Positions 18,202-27,569 of a DNA stretch of 64,000 bases are shown in pieces (the first letter of the stretch is position 1; each line of letters opens with the position of its first letter). The notes below the pieces were generated by a model. It searched no databases. It was not told where the DNA came from and saw only the letters and a program-made list of their open reading frames with translations. The position numbers and the translations under genes are program-made. Source of the DNA: Shewanella sediminis HAW-EB3 (GTDB taxonomy: Bacteria > Pseudomonadota > Gammaproteobacteria > Enterobacterales > Shewanellaceae); contig NC_009831.1 in NCBI RefSeq assembly GCF_000018025.1, positions 5,208,001-5,272,000 on the forward strand, read 5' to 3'.

Positions 18202-19089
18202 TTAATTATTGTGCATCTGTGCGATACGAGATGTGACCTGTCGCTGACTCACCCCCGCAAAAATCCAGGGCAACAAGAGTGATGGCAGCACGATAAAACC
18301 AGCACCGATCCAGCTTAATCCGTCTAACCATTCATCGAACCATAACCAACCGAAGAAAACGCAAAATATGAGCCCAGTATATTCTGCAATGGCAACTTCG
18401 CTAGCCTTGGCTTTACGGTATGCAAGTACACTCAACCACTGATAAGCCAATAGGAAGGCATTACTCACCATAGCAAGACCTAATACTTCCCAGCTCAGCC
18501 CGGATAGCCCTTGGATGATAGTAAATACCACGACGATAGGCACGCTAAACAGGTTATACAACATAAGAGTCACTATTGGGGACTCTGTATCGGGTAGCTT
18601 TTTCAGTGCCAACTGATTGATGGCAAATGTAAGCGCCCCCGCCAGTACGGCAATACCGGACATATTCATCTCACTGGGTCGCAGTATGATTAAGATGCCT
18701 ACAAAGCCTAATAGGCCCGCTACCGATTGTGCTCCACTCATCTTCTCTTTTAAAAACAGGCATCCCATCAACATGATCATCAATGGAGCCGAGTAAAACA
18801 GTGAGCTGACCGTGGCAAGAGGCAGTGACATGAGTCCCATGATTAACAGCAATGCACCCGACGTTCCCACATGGGCTCTAAAGAGGTGAAGCTTAATATG
18901 ATTACTTCTCGGTGCCCTCTCCCGTAGCCAGAAAGGTAGTATCATCAACACAGCAGAGAGTTGACGCACGAGTAGAAATGTCGCGGCATTTACATCGTCC
19001 GATAACCACTTAACCGAGACGTCATAAAGCGCACTAAATATATTTCCAAAGATTAAAATTCCGATCCCAATAATGACAGCGCGTTTCAT
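18202..19089 (-). CDS. EamA/DMT-family transporter
   Basis: 295 residues from ATG 19089; a TTG five codons upstream is less likely. About ten hydrophobic segments are arranged as two EamA repeats, as in RhaT/YdcZ-like drug/metabolite transporters of the inner membrane. Sequences such as FLLVRQLSAVLMILPFWLRE and VAIAEYTGLIFCVFFGWLWF are typical. The substrate cannot be read from sequence. It is divergent from a GcvA-like LysR gene, which probably controls it. Confidence 0.9.
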   Translation of the reverse strand: MKRAVIIGIGILIFGNIFSALYDVSVKWLSDDVNAATFLLVRQLSAVLMILPFWLRERAPRSNHIKLHLFRAHVGTSGALLLIMGLMSLPLATVSSLFYSAPLMIMLMGCLFLKEKMSGAQSVAGLLGFVGILIILRPSEMNMSGIAVLAGALTFAINQLALKKLPDTESPIVTLMLYNLFSVPIVVVFTIIQGLSGLSWEVLGLAMVSNAFLLAYQWLSVLAYRKAKASEVAIAEYTGLIFCVFFGWLWFDEWLDGLSWIGAGFIVLPSLLLPWIFAGVSQRQVTSRIAQMHNN

Positions 19090-19217
19090 TTTATGCTCAC
19101 ACAAGTAACGACAGATGGGGCCTATGATATAGACCGCAAAACGTTAGCTAAAATGATGTTTTTTAATCATAGATGAATTAGATTCATACTAAGTCTGATT
19201 ATTGAGAGCCACTTATT

Positions 19218-20093
19218 ATGCGAAAAATTCCCCCATTACGCGCACTGCAGGTATTTGAAGCGGCGGCCAGACAGGAACACTTTTCCCGCGCCGCCGATGA
19301 ACTGTGTATCACGCAAAGTGCCGTCTCTCATCAGGTTCGGATACTCGAAGAACACTTTGGCGAGCAACTCTTTAAAAGAGCGGGAAGACAACTTAAACTG
19401 AGCCCTAAAGGGGAGTTACTCTACAGCGAGCTATCTCGTATTTTTAATGAGTTAAGTGATCTGAACCTGCAGATATCGGGTGGTGAGAGTCAGGAGCTCA
19501 GACTCGCTGTTTATAGCTCATTTGCGGTGAAATGGTTAATTCCCAGGCTCAGTGATTTCAGACGTCGATACCCTGACATAAAAATTCGTCTGGATATGAT
19601 CACCGACGATCCTGAACTATCTGATAGCGTCGCCGATATGTTTATCAGCGGACAGAGTAATCATCCGGGGTTTTGGCATCAGTTACTTCATAAGGAACGG
19701 CTGATACCCGTTTGCAGCCCGGATCTATTCGCCAGAGGAGAAACTGTGCTCATCGAGTCTTTATGGCGATACCCATTACTCACAGTAGATGAAGGGCCTC
19801 TGGGACTGGACTGGAACCGTTGGAGTATAGCCAATGCGCTACCTTTCCCCGACGATTTTCAGCAACATATCTTCAGTCATGTACTACTCGCCATCGAAGC
19901 CGCAATCGCTGGTCAGGGCATCGCATTAGCCTCCGACTTCATGGTTGTCAATGACATAGAGAAGGGGCGTTTAATTGCACTGGACCTACCGGACATATTC
20001 ACAGGCTTCAAGTTCAACTTCAGCTGTAAACAGCGAAGGCTGAAAGAGCCGGCCATCGCAGCCTTCATCGAATGGATTAGCGCTCAAAAATGA
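19218..20093 (+). CDS. LysR-family regulator, GcvA-like
   Basis: 291 residues. The N-terminal helix-turn-helix has the GcvA/AmpR-type start PPLRALQVFEAAARQEHFSR and QSAVSHQVRILEEHFG, followed by a LysR substrate-binding domain. LysR proteins bind the shared intergenic region and respond to a small ligand. The divergent permease gene 129 bp away is the obvious target. The ligand is unknown. Confidence 0.93.
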   Translation: MRKIPPLRALQVFEAAARQEHFSRAADELCITQSAVSHQVRILEEHFGEQLFKRAGRQLKLSPKGELLYSELSRIFNELSDLNLQISGGESQELRLAVYSSFAVKWLIPRLSDFRRRYPDIKIRLDMITDDPELSDSVADMFISGQSNHPGFWHQLLHKERLIPVCSPDLFARGETVLIESLWRYPLLTVDEGPLGLDWNRWSIANALPFPDDFQQHIFSHVLLAIEAAIAGQGIALASDFMVVNDIEKGRLIALDLPDIFTGFKFNFSCKQRRLKEPAIAAFIEWISAQK

Positions 20094-20111
20094 TGAGCAC
20101 GAGTCAGACAC

Positions 20112-20140
20112 AAAAAAGCCGACACGTGGTCGGCTTTTTC
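20112..20140. terminator. Bidirectional terminator between the LysR gene and trpS
   Basis: AAAAAGCCGAC pairs with GTCGGCTTTTT around a 5-nt loop, with A and T tracts on both sides. It serves two convergent genes. Confidence 0.9.
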
Positions 20141-20182
20141 AGGATGAGACAGTGTCCCGTCCAGAGATAAGTGGAAACAGGC

Positions 20183-21190
20183 TTATACTAATAAGCCAAT
20201 TTTCTCATATACCTTTTTCAGCGTGACTTCTGCACGAGCCTGAGCCTTCTCAGCCCCCTCTTGCATCACTTGATGCAGGAAGGTTTGATCTTCTCTGAAC
20301 TCACGGTATCTGGCCTGAAGAGGTTCAATCATATCGACAACCGCTTCACCGGCTGCAACTTTAAGATGACCATACATCTTGCCTTCGAATTCAGCCTCAA
20401 GACCGGCGAGACTCTTACCCGATACTCCCGACATCAAGCTGAGTAAATTAGATACCCCAGGCTTATTTTCTGTGTCAAAACGAACCACTGGCGGCTCATC
20501 ACTATCCGTCACAGCTTTCTTAATCTTCTTCATGATCTTCTTAGGATCTTCGAGTAATCCGATAACGTTATTACGGTTATCATCCGACTTCGACATCTTC
20601 TTAAGAGGATCTTGCAGCGACATCACCTTAGCACCGTGCTCAGGAATAAATGGCTCTGGAATAGTGAAGGTATCGCCATAAGCATTGTTGAAACGAGTCG
20701 CGATATCACGAGTCAATTCAAGGTGTTGCTTCTGGTCTTGTCCGACAGGGATCTCATTGGCTTGATACAAGAGGATATCGGCAGCCATCAAGACCGGATA
20801 AGCAAACAAACCGACGTTGATGTTGCTCGCATGCTTTTGAGACTTATCTTTAAACTGAGTCATGCGGTTTAGCTCACCCATCTGGGTATAGCAGTTTAAC
20901 GCCCAACCTAGCTGTGTATGCTGTGGAACCTGAGACTGGATGAATACCGTGCTTTTCTTAGGGTCGACACCACAAGCAAGATAAAGCGCTAACGTATCCA
21001 GACAAGCTTCTCTTAGAAGTTTAGGATCTTGTCTTACCGTAATGGCATGAAGATCCACGACACAGTACAGGCAGTCATGGCTATCTTGCATGGCAACCCA
21101 CTGTCTCAATGCGCCCATATAGTTACCTATGGTCAGCTCACCTGACGGTTGTGCACCGCTAAGTACTATGGGTTTGGCGGGGTTAGTCAT
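20183..21190 (-). CDS. trpS: Tryptophanyl-tRNA synthetase
   Basis: 335 residues, normal for bacterial TrpRS. Class I signatures: [15 protein letters not shown], with TIGN in place of HIGH, and KMSKS near 195-199. It charges tRNA-Trp with tryptophan. The start overlaps the gph stop by 4 bp, giving the operon rpe-gph-trpS common to gammaproteobacteria near dam. Confidence 0.98.
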   Translation of the reverse strand: MTNPAKPIVLSGAQPSGELTIGNYMGALRQWVAMQDSHDCLYCVVDLHAITVRQDPKLLREACLDTLALYLACGVDPKKSTVFIQSQVPQHTQLGWALNCYTQMGELNRMTQFKDKSQKHASNINVGLFAYPVLMAADILLYQANEIPVGQDQKQHLELTRDIATRFNNAYGDTFTIPEPFIPEHGAKVMSLQDPLKKMSKSDDNRNNVIGLLEDPKKIMKKIKKAVTDSDEPPVVRFDTENKPGVSNLLSLMSGVSGKSLAGLEAEFEGKMYGHLKVAAGEAVVDMIEPLQARYREFREDQTFLHQVMQEGAEKAQARAEVTLKKVYEKIGLLV

Positions 21191-21894
21191 ACGTTTTCTT
21201 GCTCCAATACTTTTACGCTATTATTTACTAGTGTCAAAATTTCACTAAATTGTTCACAGACCGCATCGGGACTGCTAAGACTGATATCTTCACCGTAGTT
21301 ATACCCATAGGTCAAGCCTATCGAAGTAATACCCGCAGCTTTAGCCGCCAAAATATCATTTTTTGAATCACCCACCATCAAAAGCTGGTCACTCTCAAGC
21401 TGCCAATGGCTTAGAAGGTGGGTTAACGGCAAAGGATCGGGTTTCATTCTGTCGAGGGAATCACCACCAAGCACTTTAGAAAATAGGTGATCGATGTTAA
21501 ATGCCTCCAGTAGAGGTATGGTAAATCGATGTGGTTTATTGGTGACAATGGCAAGCGGATACCCGGATGAACTTAGCTCTTCTAATACGGCTAAAACATT
21601 CGGGTATAACTTGCTATATCGCTGAAGATGCTCTTGATAATGGTGCATAAAACGAGGCATCACGTCATCGAGCAGAGATTGCTCCACTTCACGATCAAGC
21701 ACAAAAGAGAGTGCCCTACGCATCAACATCTCGGCGCCATTTCCCACCCAACTTCTCACCTGAGCTTCAGTACAGCTCGGCAACTCAAACTCAGATAATG
21801 TAGCTTGGGTGGCAGCAGCAAGATCCGGCACACTATCGATCAGCGTGCCATCGAGATCGAAAGCGATAGCTTTAAGTTTTCCCCAGCGACTCAT
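21187..21894 (-). CDS. gph: Phosphoglycolate phosphatase (HAD family)
   Basis: 235 residues. HAD motif [15 protein letters not shown], motif II IVTNKP and motif [17 protein letters not shown] are all present. It removes phosphate from 2-phosphoglycolate, a by-product of DNA 3'-end repair. It is 3 bp after rpe and overlaps trpS. Confidence 0.94.
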   Translation of the reverse strand: MSRWGKLKAIAFDLDGTLIDSVPDLAAATQATLSEFELPSCTEAQVRSWVGNGAEMLMRRALSFVLDREVEQSLLDDVMPRFMHHYQEHLQRYSKLYPNVLAVLEELSSSGYPLAIVTNKPHRFTIPLLEAFNIDHLFSKVLGGDSLDRMKPDPLPLTHLLSHWQLESDQLLMVGDSKNDILAAKAAGITSIGLTYGYNYGEDISLSSPDAVCEQFSEILTLVNNSVKVLEQENV

Positions 21895-21897
21895 GAA

Positions 21898-22572
21898 TTA
21901 TGACTCGCTTTTAGCTAACTCGACACGCATCTCATCGATAACAGCTTTGTAGTCAGGCTTATTAAAGATCGCAGAACCGGCCACAAACATGTCGGCACCC
22001 GCTGCGGCAATCTCGCCAATATTATCGACTTTAACACCGCCATCTACCTCGAGGCGAATGTCATAACCACTGTCATCGATTAACTTTCTAACTTGTCTCA
22101 GCTTATCCAGTGTCGATGGAATAAAGGATTGGCCACCGAACCCCGGGTTAACCGACATCAACAAGATGACATCCAGCTTATCCATGACATGGTCCAAGTA
22201 ATGCAGTGGAGTACCCGGATTAAATACTAAACCGGCTTTACAACCTGACTCTTTTATTAGCTGTAAGCTTCTGTCCAGGTGCTCAGACGCTTCCGGGTGG
22301 AATGTGATGAATGTAGCCCCGGCTTTAGCAAAATCAGGAATCATACGGTCAACGGGCTTTACCATCAGGTGAACATCGATATCAGCTGTGATGCCATAAT
22401 CACGCAATGCCTGACATACCATAGGGCCAATAGTCAGGTTAGGAACATAATGATTATCCATAACATCAAAGTGAACCACATCGGCACCAGCATTGAGGAC
22501 AGCATCGACATCCTCACCTAAGCGGGCAAAGTCGGCAGATAAGATAGAAGGAGCAATAAGAAATGGGCGCAT
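21898..22572 (-). CDS. rpe: Ribulose-phosphate 3-epimerase
   Basis: 224 residues, TIM barrel. Visible motifs: [33 protein letters not shown] with metal-binding His and Asp, [13 protein letters not shown] and LEVDGGV. It interconverts ribulose 5-phosphate and xylulose 5-phosphate in the pentose phosphate pathway. First gene of rpe-gph-trpS. Confidence 0.97.
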   Translation of the reverse strand: MRPFLIAPSILSADFARLGEDVDAVLNAGADVVHFDVMDNHYVPNLTIGPMVCQALRDYGITADIDVHLMVKPVDRMIPDFAKAGATFITFHPEASEHLDRSLQLIKESGCKAGLVFNPGTPLHYLDHVMDKLDVILLMSVNPGFGGQSFIPSTLDKLRQVRKLIDDSGYDIRLEVDGGVKVDNIGEIAAAGADMFVAGSAIFNKPDYKAVIDEMRVELAKSES

Positions 22573-22783
22573 AGCAAACTCACTACAGTGTTTAAGAAAT
22601 ACGCTATTCTACCTTTTGCGAGCTTAAGCCTCTAGGGCTTATGAAAGATTTAGATATGATCAATCACAAAAACCTCATACATTTGTACAATATTTTGCAG
22701 CACCGAAAAAATAATGTTCAAAATATAATCGGCTTTGCTATAATAACCCGACCTGCGAGGGAGATTTGATAAAGGAAGAGATG

Positions 22784-23140
22784 ATGAACAAAAGGATAAA
22801 ACTCACAGCAAACATGAAGTCGGCCGCTTTTATTGCCACTTCAGCAACAGCTATCGCCGTGACGGGGCTGAGCTTTCAAAGCATGACCTCTGCCGATGCT
22901 CTATCAGCCTGTGCATGCAGTACGACTTCTGAATCCAGCTACAACTCTTCCCTTCCTGCGAGTCACCCCAGCAATCGATGTGCACGCCAATCGGAAGATC
23001 TCAATTGGACAAATTGGTTTGCGGGCAAGAGTCGTTCAAATCAGCTTCATTTCGTCGATCTTCTCGAGCTGCTTCACGGGCATAGCGACGGTCCACTAGA
23101 CGATGTTACCCCGGCAAACAGCCAGCAAAATCGCTTTTAG
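22784..23140 (+). CDS. Small secreted-type hypothetical protein
   Basis: 118 residues from the second of two adjacent ATGs (22781, 22784); AGGAAG lies before both. An N-terminal hydrophobic segment (residues about 12-33) resembles a signal peptide or anchor. The rest is hydrophilic, Ser-rich and carries a CAC pair (SACACS) plus one more Cys (SNRCAR). No family recognised. A TATAAT box lies at about 22738-22743. It is followed 11 bp later by the DUF2970 gene, so the two probably form an operon. Confidence 0.65.
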   Translation: MNKRIKLTANMKSAAFIATSATAIAVTGLSFQSMTSADALSACACSTTSESSYNSSLPASHPSNRCARQSEDLNWTNWFAGKSRSNQLHFVDLLELLHGHSDGPLDDVTPANSQQNRF

Positions 23141-23151
23141 AATTAAGGGTT

Positions 23152-23337
23152 ATGCTGCGAAAGAGTTGGGACTTGTTGATCAGTACTCTGGCTGCTTTCT
23201 TCGGTGTCCAGAGTGAGAAAAACAGAAAGCGAGACTTCCAAGCAAGCTCTCCCCTCCCATTTATCATTATGGGCATAGTGCTCGCGATAGCCTTAGTATT
23301 CACCTTACTGTTTATCGTTAGAAAAGTGTTGGGCTAA
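23152..23337 (+). CDS. DUF2970 small membrane protein
   Basis: 61 residues. The pattern SWDLLISTLAAFFGVQS then FIIMGIVLAIALVFTLLFIV matches DUF2970: an amphipathic N-terminal helix, a short charged stretch and one transmembrane helix. Function unknown. Ribosome-binding AAGGGTT. Probably co-transcribed with the secreted-type gene before it. Confidence 0.8.
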   Translation: MLRKSWDLLISTLAAFFGVQSEKNRKRDFQASSPLPFIIMGIVLAIALVFTLLFIVRKVLG

Positions 23338-23390
23338 GCGAAACAATCCAACTAGCTTAGCTCCCTTTCATCAAATATCTTTACTTGCCT

Positions 23391-24230
23391 TTAATCGTTT
23401 TCACTATGATAACGGTCATCGTACAAAGCCATTAATTCATCGACTTTCTTGCGTCCACTGCCTTTTTGGCTGATATTTCTCTGCACCTGAATCGTATCGA
23501 ATCGAGCGCCATGATAAAGCTCCCTCGTCAGAGGTATATCGTGGTTACTGATTAAAACAGGGAAGCCGCGCTCAATCGCAGTATGGCGAGACTTACGAGC
23601 AAGCAGGGCTTGATCATCTAAGCTAAAACCGGCACCGACATAAGTCGTAAAGCTGGCTGTAGTTGAAAGAGGTGCGTATGGCGGATCGCAATAAACAACA
23701 TCACCGTCAGTCGTTAAATCAAATGCCTCTTCATACCCTATACAGCGAAACTCAGCGCATTGAGCTTTCTCTGAAAAAAATCTGATCTCTTTTTCCGGGA
23801 AGTAAGGTTTCTTATAAGTTCCAAAAGGCACATTGAATCCGCCTTTACGATTATATCGACACAAACCATTGAAACCATGGCGATTCATATATAAGAAATA
23901 GACAGAACGAAGAAATGGGTCGCTACTTAAGTTAAATTCGGCTCTAACTCTATAATACGCTTCCTTTTCATTCATCTCAGGTACAAACATCGCTTTAGCC
24001 GCCGCAATATATCGCTCAGGCTCAGTCTGAACAATCTTATATAGATTGATCAGATCCTGATTGATATCACACAGAAGGTAACTTGAGTAATTTGTATTTA
24101 GAAATACAGAACCCGCGCCAACGAAAGGCTCGACCAGGCGCTTCCCCTCAGGAAGATGCTCTGAGAGTGCTTCAATCAGTTTGAATTTCCCGCCAGCCCA
24201 CTTAAGAAAGGCTCTCTGTTTTTTACTCAT
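23391..24230 (-). CDS. dam: DNA adenine methylase (GATC)
   Basis: 279 residues, close to E. coli Dam (278). Motifs: FLKWAGGKFKLIEALSEHLP for SAM binding, VEPFVGAGSVFLN, and catalytic DPPYAPLSTTASFT near 182. It methylates adenine in GATC, marking the parental strand for mismatch repair and controlling initiation. It is downstream of damX in the aroK-aroB-damX-dam order seen in E. coli. Confidence 0.97.
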   Translation of the reverse strand: MSKKQRAFLKWAGGKFKLIEALSEHLPEGKRLVEPFVGAGSVFLNTNYSSYLLCDINQDLINLYKIVQTEPERYIAAAKAMFVPEMNEKEAYYRVRAEFNLSSDPFLRSVYFLYMNRHGFNGLCRYNRKGGFNVPFGTYKKPYFPEKEIRFFSEKAQCAEFRCIGYEEAFDLTTDGDVVYCDPPYAPLSTTASFTTYVGAGFSLDDQALLARKSRHTAIERGFPVLISNHDIPLTRELYHGARFDTIQVQRNISQKGSGRKKVDELMALYDDRYHSEND

Positions 24231-24279
24231 CTAAATTGATTGAATGCTAAGAAAAATGAAGTCACCGATTGTACTCTGT

Positions 24280-25731
24280 TTATTGAGGAATATCACGAGC
24301 AGGAAGACTATCTTGCAGTTCATAATCAACTAAATTTTTCCATGGACGAACCCAGGGAGCATTCAACTGATATTTTTCCACTATATCTTCAGCTTTTTGG
24401 TGTGCCAGAACCGAAGTATCGAAATGACCGAACAACACAACCCACCTCTGCTTATATCGAGCCACCTTAATATCTGTCTCCCCCTGTAGCCTTTCTAAGA
24501 TGTTATAGAGTGATTTGATTTGACGAACACTCGCCAGCTGCAAAGTATATCCCGTTACTATATATTCATTGTTGAGTCTGTCCGGTAATGAGCTTGCCTC
24601 TCCATTGTCAGCTCTTATCTCCCCAATTTCAGCCGAAATAAGTTGAGTCGATTCAATATCCGCCAACCCCTTAAACTCCTCAATTACCGAAGCTTCATTC
24701 GTGCTATCACTTAAAGCCGGTTCTATCTTTTTTTCTGTTAACGCCTCAGAATCATCACTCACCGTAGGCTCCGGAGTTGCATCCTCTTGCACTTGAACCT
24801 GAGTCTCAGAGAGGGATTCGATCTCTTCGAAAGATGTCACAGGCAAAGTTTGATGAACAACAAAATATCCGGCCAATAACCGCTCACCATATTGATATAA
24901 AAATGAAGGCTTAAGTTCTGGCTCTAATACCGTCTTTTCGAGAGTCTGCAGGTCACCACCTTTATCTTCGGTCGACAGGAGTACATACCCTAATACAAGG
25001 CTGAGTAAAATCATCCCCCCCACTAACGCCAATTTATTCCACTGCCGTGAAACGGGTATATCAGGCTCGCCATGTAGAGCTAGCTCCAGAAGATTGACAA
25101 CCTCTTGTGGGTTGCCTGACTGCTTTGCTAATTGCTCTTTGACGATCTCTCTGGGAGTAAAGGGAACCTGCTCACTGCGGCTCAATAAAGTGTAATAGAG
25201 CGCCTCTCTTTCTTGGAATGTGAGGGGGTCGATATTGATAGATAACAGAATTTCCTGCTGTTGCTCGGGTAATTGAGTGACTAAGTCTTCAAAAAAATCA
25301 GCCGTAGTCGTTAATGCCACCGAGAGAGACTTACCGGGAATAGATAACTGACTGAGTACAATACATTCAGCAATGATCTCCATAGGAAGGTAGTGAGCAT
25401 CATCGAGAACAATACAAGAAGCCTGAGGCAAAGCCCCTGATAGCCTCAATAAGGTTTCAGGCAGAGGGAGTTCATCATCAAAAACAGGTTCTGACAGTAG
25501 CTGAACTAATATTTTTCTACGTATTTCACTACAGTCACTATGCTTTGGACATGTGACCAGGGCCGAGCTAAATTCATCCAGCTCATTTAGAAGGGAAGTA
25601 ACGAGAGTCGTTTTACCGGAACCATAGGCTCCAGTAACCACCAGCAACTGTTGTCCATAGAGACTGACATGCTGTAGTCGTTGCAGTAAGGTTTCTTGAC
25701 TTGGTAATAAAATTGAGTCTTTAAGTGTCAC
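24280..25731 (-). CDS. damX: Cell-division protein DamX (AAA ATPase-like and SPOR domains)
   Basis: 483 residues. A cytoplasmic ATPase-like domain carries Walker A VTGAYGSGKTTL near 33 and SCIVLDDAHYLP near 104. One membrane span lies near 235-252 (LVGGMILLSLVLGYVLLS), then an acidic periplasmic linker and a C-terminal SPOR domain (YTLQLASVRQIKSLYNIL) that binds denuded glycan at the septum. E. coli DamX is similar in the SPOR part. It sits 17 bp after aroB. Confidence 0.9.
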   Translation of the reverse strand: MTLKDSILLPSQETLLQRLQHVSLYGQQLLVVTGAYGSGKTTLVTSLLNELDEFSSALVTCPKHSDCSEIRRKILVQLLSEPVFDDELPLPETLLRLSGALPQASCIVLDDAHYLPMEIIAECIVLSQLSIPGKSLSVALTTTADFFEDLVTQLPEQQQEILLSINIDPLTFQEREALYYTLLSRSEQVPFTPREIVKEQLAKQSGNPQEVVNLLELALHGEPDIPVSRQWNKLALVGGMILLSLVLGYVLLSTEDKGGDLQTLEKTVLEPELKPSFLYQYGERLLAGYFVVHQTLPVTSFEEIESLSETQVQVQEDATPEPTVSDDSEALTEKKIEPALSDSTNEASVIEEFKGLADIESTQLISAEIGEIRADNGEASSLPDRLNNEYIVTGYTLQLASVRQIKSLYNILERLQGETDIKVARYKQRWVVLFGHFDTSVLAHQKAEDIVEKYQLNAPWVRPWKNLVDYELQDSLPARDIPQ

Positions 25732-25748
25732 TCATGCACCACACAAAA

Positions 25749-26825
25749 CTATGCGCAGCGAATAACAGTTTCCAGTAGTTCATCGCTCACCTCACAGTAG
25801 ATCCCTGCCTGGCCTATCGCTTCAGGAAGAACTAATCTGAGTTGACCTTTAAGTACCTTCTTATCTCGCCGCATATGCCTAATGAAATCTTCAAAATTCA
25901 TTGAATTAGGAGGAGAAACTGGTAGGTCGAATGCTTCGAATAATTTGATTATCCGACAAACAATTGACTCATCAATTAAATCCATCCCAGATGCGGTATT
26001 AGCAGCAAGTACTGTGCCAGCAGCAACTGCCTCACCGTGCAACCAAACACCATAACCCATTTCGGCTTCGATTGCGTGTCCGAAAGTATGTCCCAGATTC
26101 AGGAGTGCACGCACCCCTTGCTCTGTTTCATCTCGAGCAACAACTTCGGCTTTAATTTCGCAGCAACGTCCAATCGCGTAGGTTAACGCTTGAGCATCCA
26201 ATGATTTCAACTGCTCGATATTATCTTCCAACCATTTAAAAAACTCAGCATCCCAGATTATTCCATATTTGATGACCTCGGCCATCCCAGCAGAAAACTC
26301 TCTTGGGGGGAGTGTATTTAAACAATCGATATCGATCATCACCATCTTAGGCTGATAAAACGCGCCTATCATGTTTTTACCGAGGGGATGATTTACAGCG
26401 GTTTTGCCACCAACAGACGAGTCAACTTGAGCCAGTAATGTGGTTGGCACCTGGATAAAGTCGATTCCTCTCTGGTAACTGGCAGCTGCAAAGCCTGTCA
26501 TATCACCGACGACACCGCCACCTAAGGCAATAAGAACGGTATCTCTGCCTAGATTTTGTTGCAATAAAGAGGTGAAGATACTATCCATCTGTTCAAGGGT
26601 TTTGTACTGCTCTCCATCGGGTAGAATGACGGGGGCAACACAATTGAATGAAGATAATACTGTCTGCAGCTTCTCGAGATAAAGAGGCGCGATGGTTTCA
26701 TTAGTGACAATAAGGATATTTTTATCTTGGAGGTAGCGAGCAAAATGCTCGCCACAACTCATCAAATTCTGGCTAAAAATTATTGGATAGCTTCGCACAC
26801 CTAAATCAACCTGAATTTGCTTCAT
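25749..26825 (-). CDS. aroB: 3-dehydroquinate synthase
   Basis: 358 residues. Signatures: [55 protein letters not shown] and [17 protein letters not shown] with metal-binding His residues. It converts DAHP to 3-dehydroquinate, the second step of the shikimate pathway. It is 8 bp after aroK. Confidence 0.98.
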   Translation of the reverse strand: MKQIQVDLGVRSYPIIFSQNLMSCGEHFARYLQDKNILIVTNETIAPLYLEKLQTVLSSFNCVAPVILPDGEQYKTLEQMDSIFTSLLQQNLGRDTVLIALGGGVVGDMTGFAAASYQRGIDFIQVPTTLLAQVDSSVGGKTAVNHPLGKNMIGAFYQPKMVMIDIDCLNTLPPREFSAGMAEVIKYGIIWDAEFFKWLEDNIEQLKSLDAQALTYAIGRCCEIKAEVVARDETEQGVRALLNLGHTFGHAIEAEMGYGVWLHGEAVAAGTVLAANTASGMDLIDESIVCRIIKLFEAFDLPVSPPNSMNFEDFIRHMRRDKKVLKGQLRLVLPEAIGQAGIYCEVSDELLETVIRCA

Positions 26826-26833
26826 TTTCCTAC

Positions 26834-27349
26834 CTAGAAACCTAACTGTTCAATAATTTGATTCGCAACCACTTTGGCGCTTTGCTCATCAGTCTTTACG
26901 ATGACATCTGCAATCTCTTCGTACAAAGGATTACGAGTCGCAGCCAGATTTTCCAAAACTTCTCTTGGATCGTCTACCTGCAATAATGGGCGTCGCTTAT
27001 CTCGTTGAGTACGAGCAACTTGCTTATCGATTGTAGTTTCTAGATATACGACAATTCCACGAGCAGAGAGGTTATTACGAATCTCTTTACTCTGAATAGA
27101 ACCACCGCCTGTCGCTAAAACAATACCTTGTTTTTCAGTTAAATCAGCGACTACTTGTGTTTCACGAACGCGGAAACCTTCTTCGCCTTCGACATCAAAA
27201 ACCCACGCTATATCCGCACCAGTGCGGCTTTCAATTTCTTGATCTGAATCGTGGAAATCTAGGTGCAGCATCTGCGCTAGATGACGCCCTATAGTGCTTT
27301 TACCAGCCCCCATAGGGCCTACGAGGAAAATATTTCGTTTCTCAGCCAT
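26834..27349 (-). CDS. aroK: Shikimate kinase I
   Basis: 171 residues. Walker [30 protein letters not shown] and ATGGGSI are the shikimate kinase signature. It phosphorylates shikimate at the 3-hydroxyl. First gene of aroK-aroB-damX-dam, separated from pilQ by 220 bp with a hairpin. Confidence 0.97.
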   Translation of the reverse strand: MAEKRNIFLVGPMGAGKSTIGRHLAQMLHLDFHDSDQEIESRTGADIAWVFDVEGEEGFRVRETQVVADLTEKQGIVLATGGGSIQSKEIRNNLSARGIVVYLETTIDKQVARTQRDKRRPLLQVDDPREVLENLAATRNPLYEEIADVIVKTDEQSAKVVANQIIEQLGF

Positions 27350-27522
27350 TGCTTTTACGTCTGAATCTTATATGAAGTTTGCCGACGCCGATTCGAAAAA
27401 ATAGAACCGACCTTAAATGTTACCTTGCTCTATTGAGACTTGACCAGTGATTATCTCAGCTAAACACCATTAAAGGCAAGTAATGATGCTCACATTCTGT
27501 AAAATTAGTCTTTTGAACAGAA

Positions 27523-27551
27523 GAAAGCCAGCGCTGTAAGCACTGGCTTTC
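27523..27551 (-). terminator. Hairpin between pilQ and aroK
   Basis: GAAAGCCAG and CTGGCTTTC pair across an 11-nt loop. The U tract is weak, so it may attenuate rather than stop transcription from pilQ into aroK. Confidence 0.5.
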
Positions 27552-27569
27552 TCATGAAACATTATCTAT

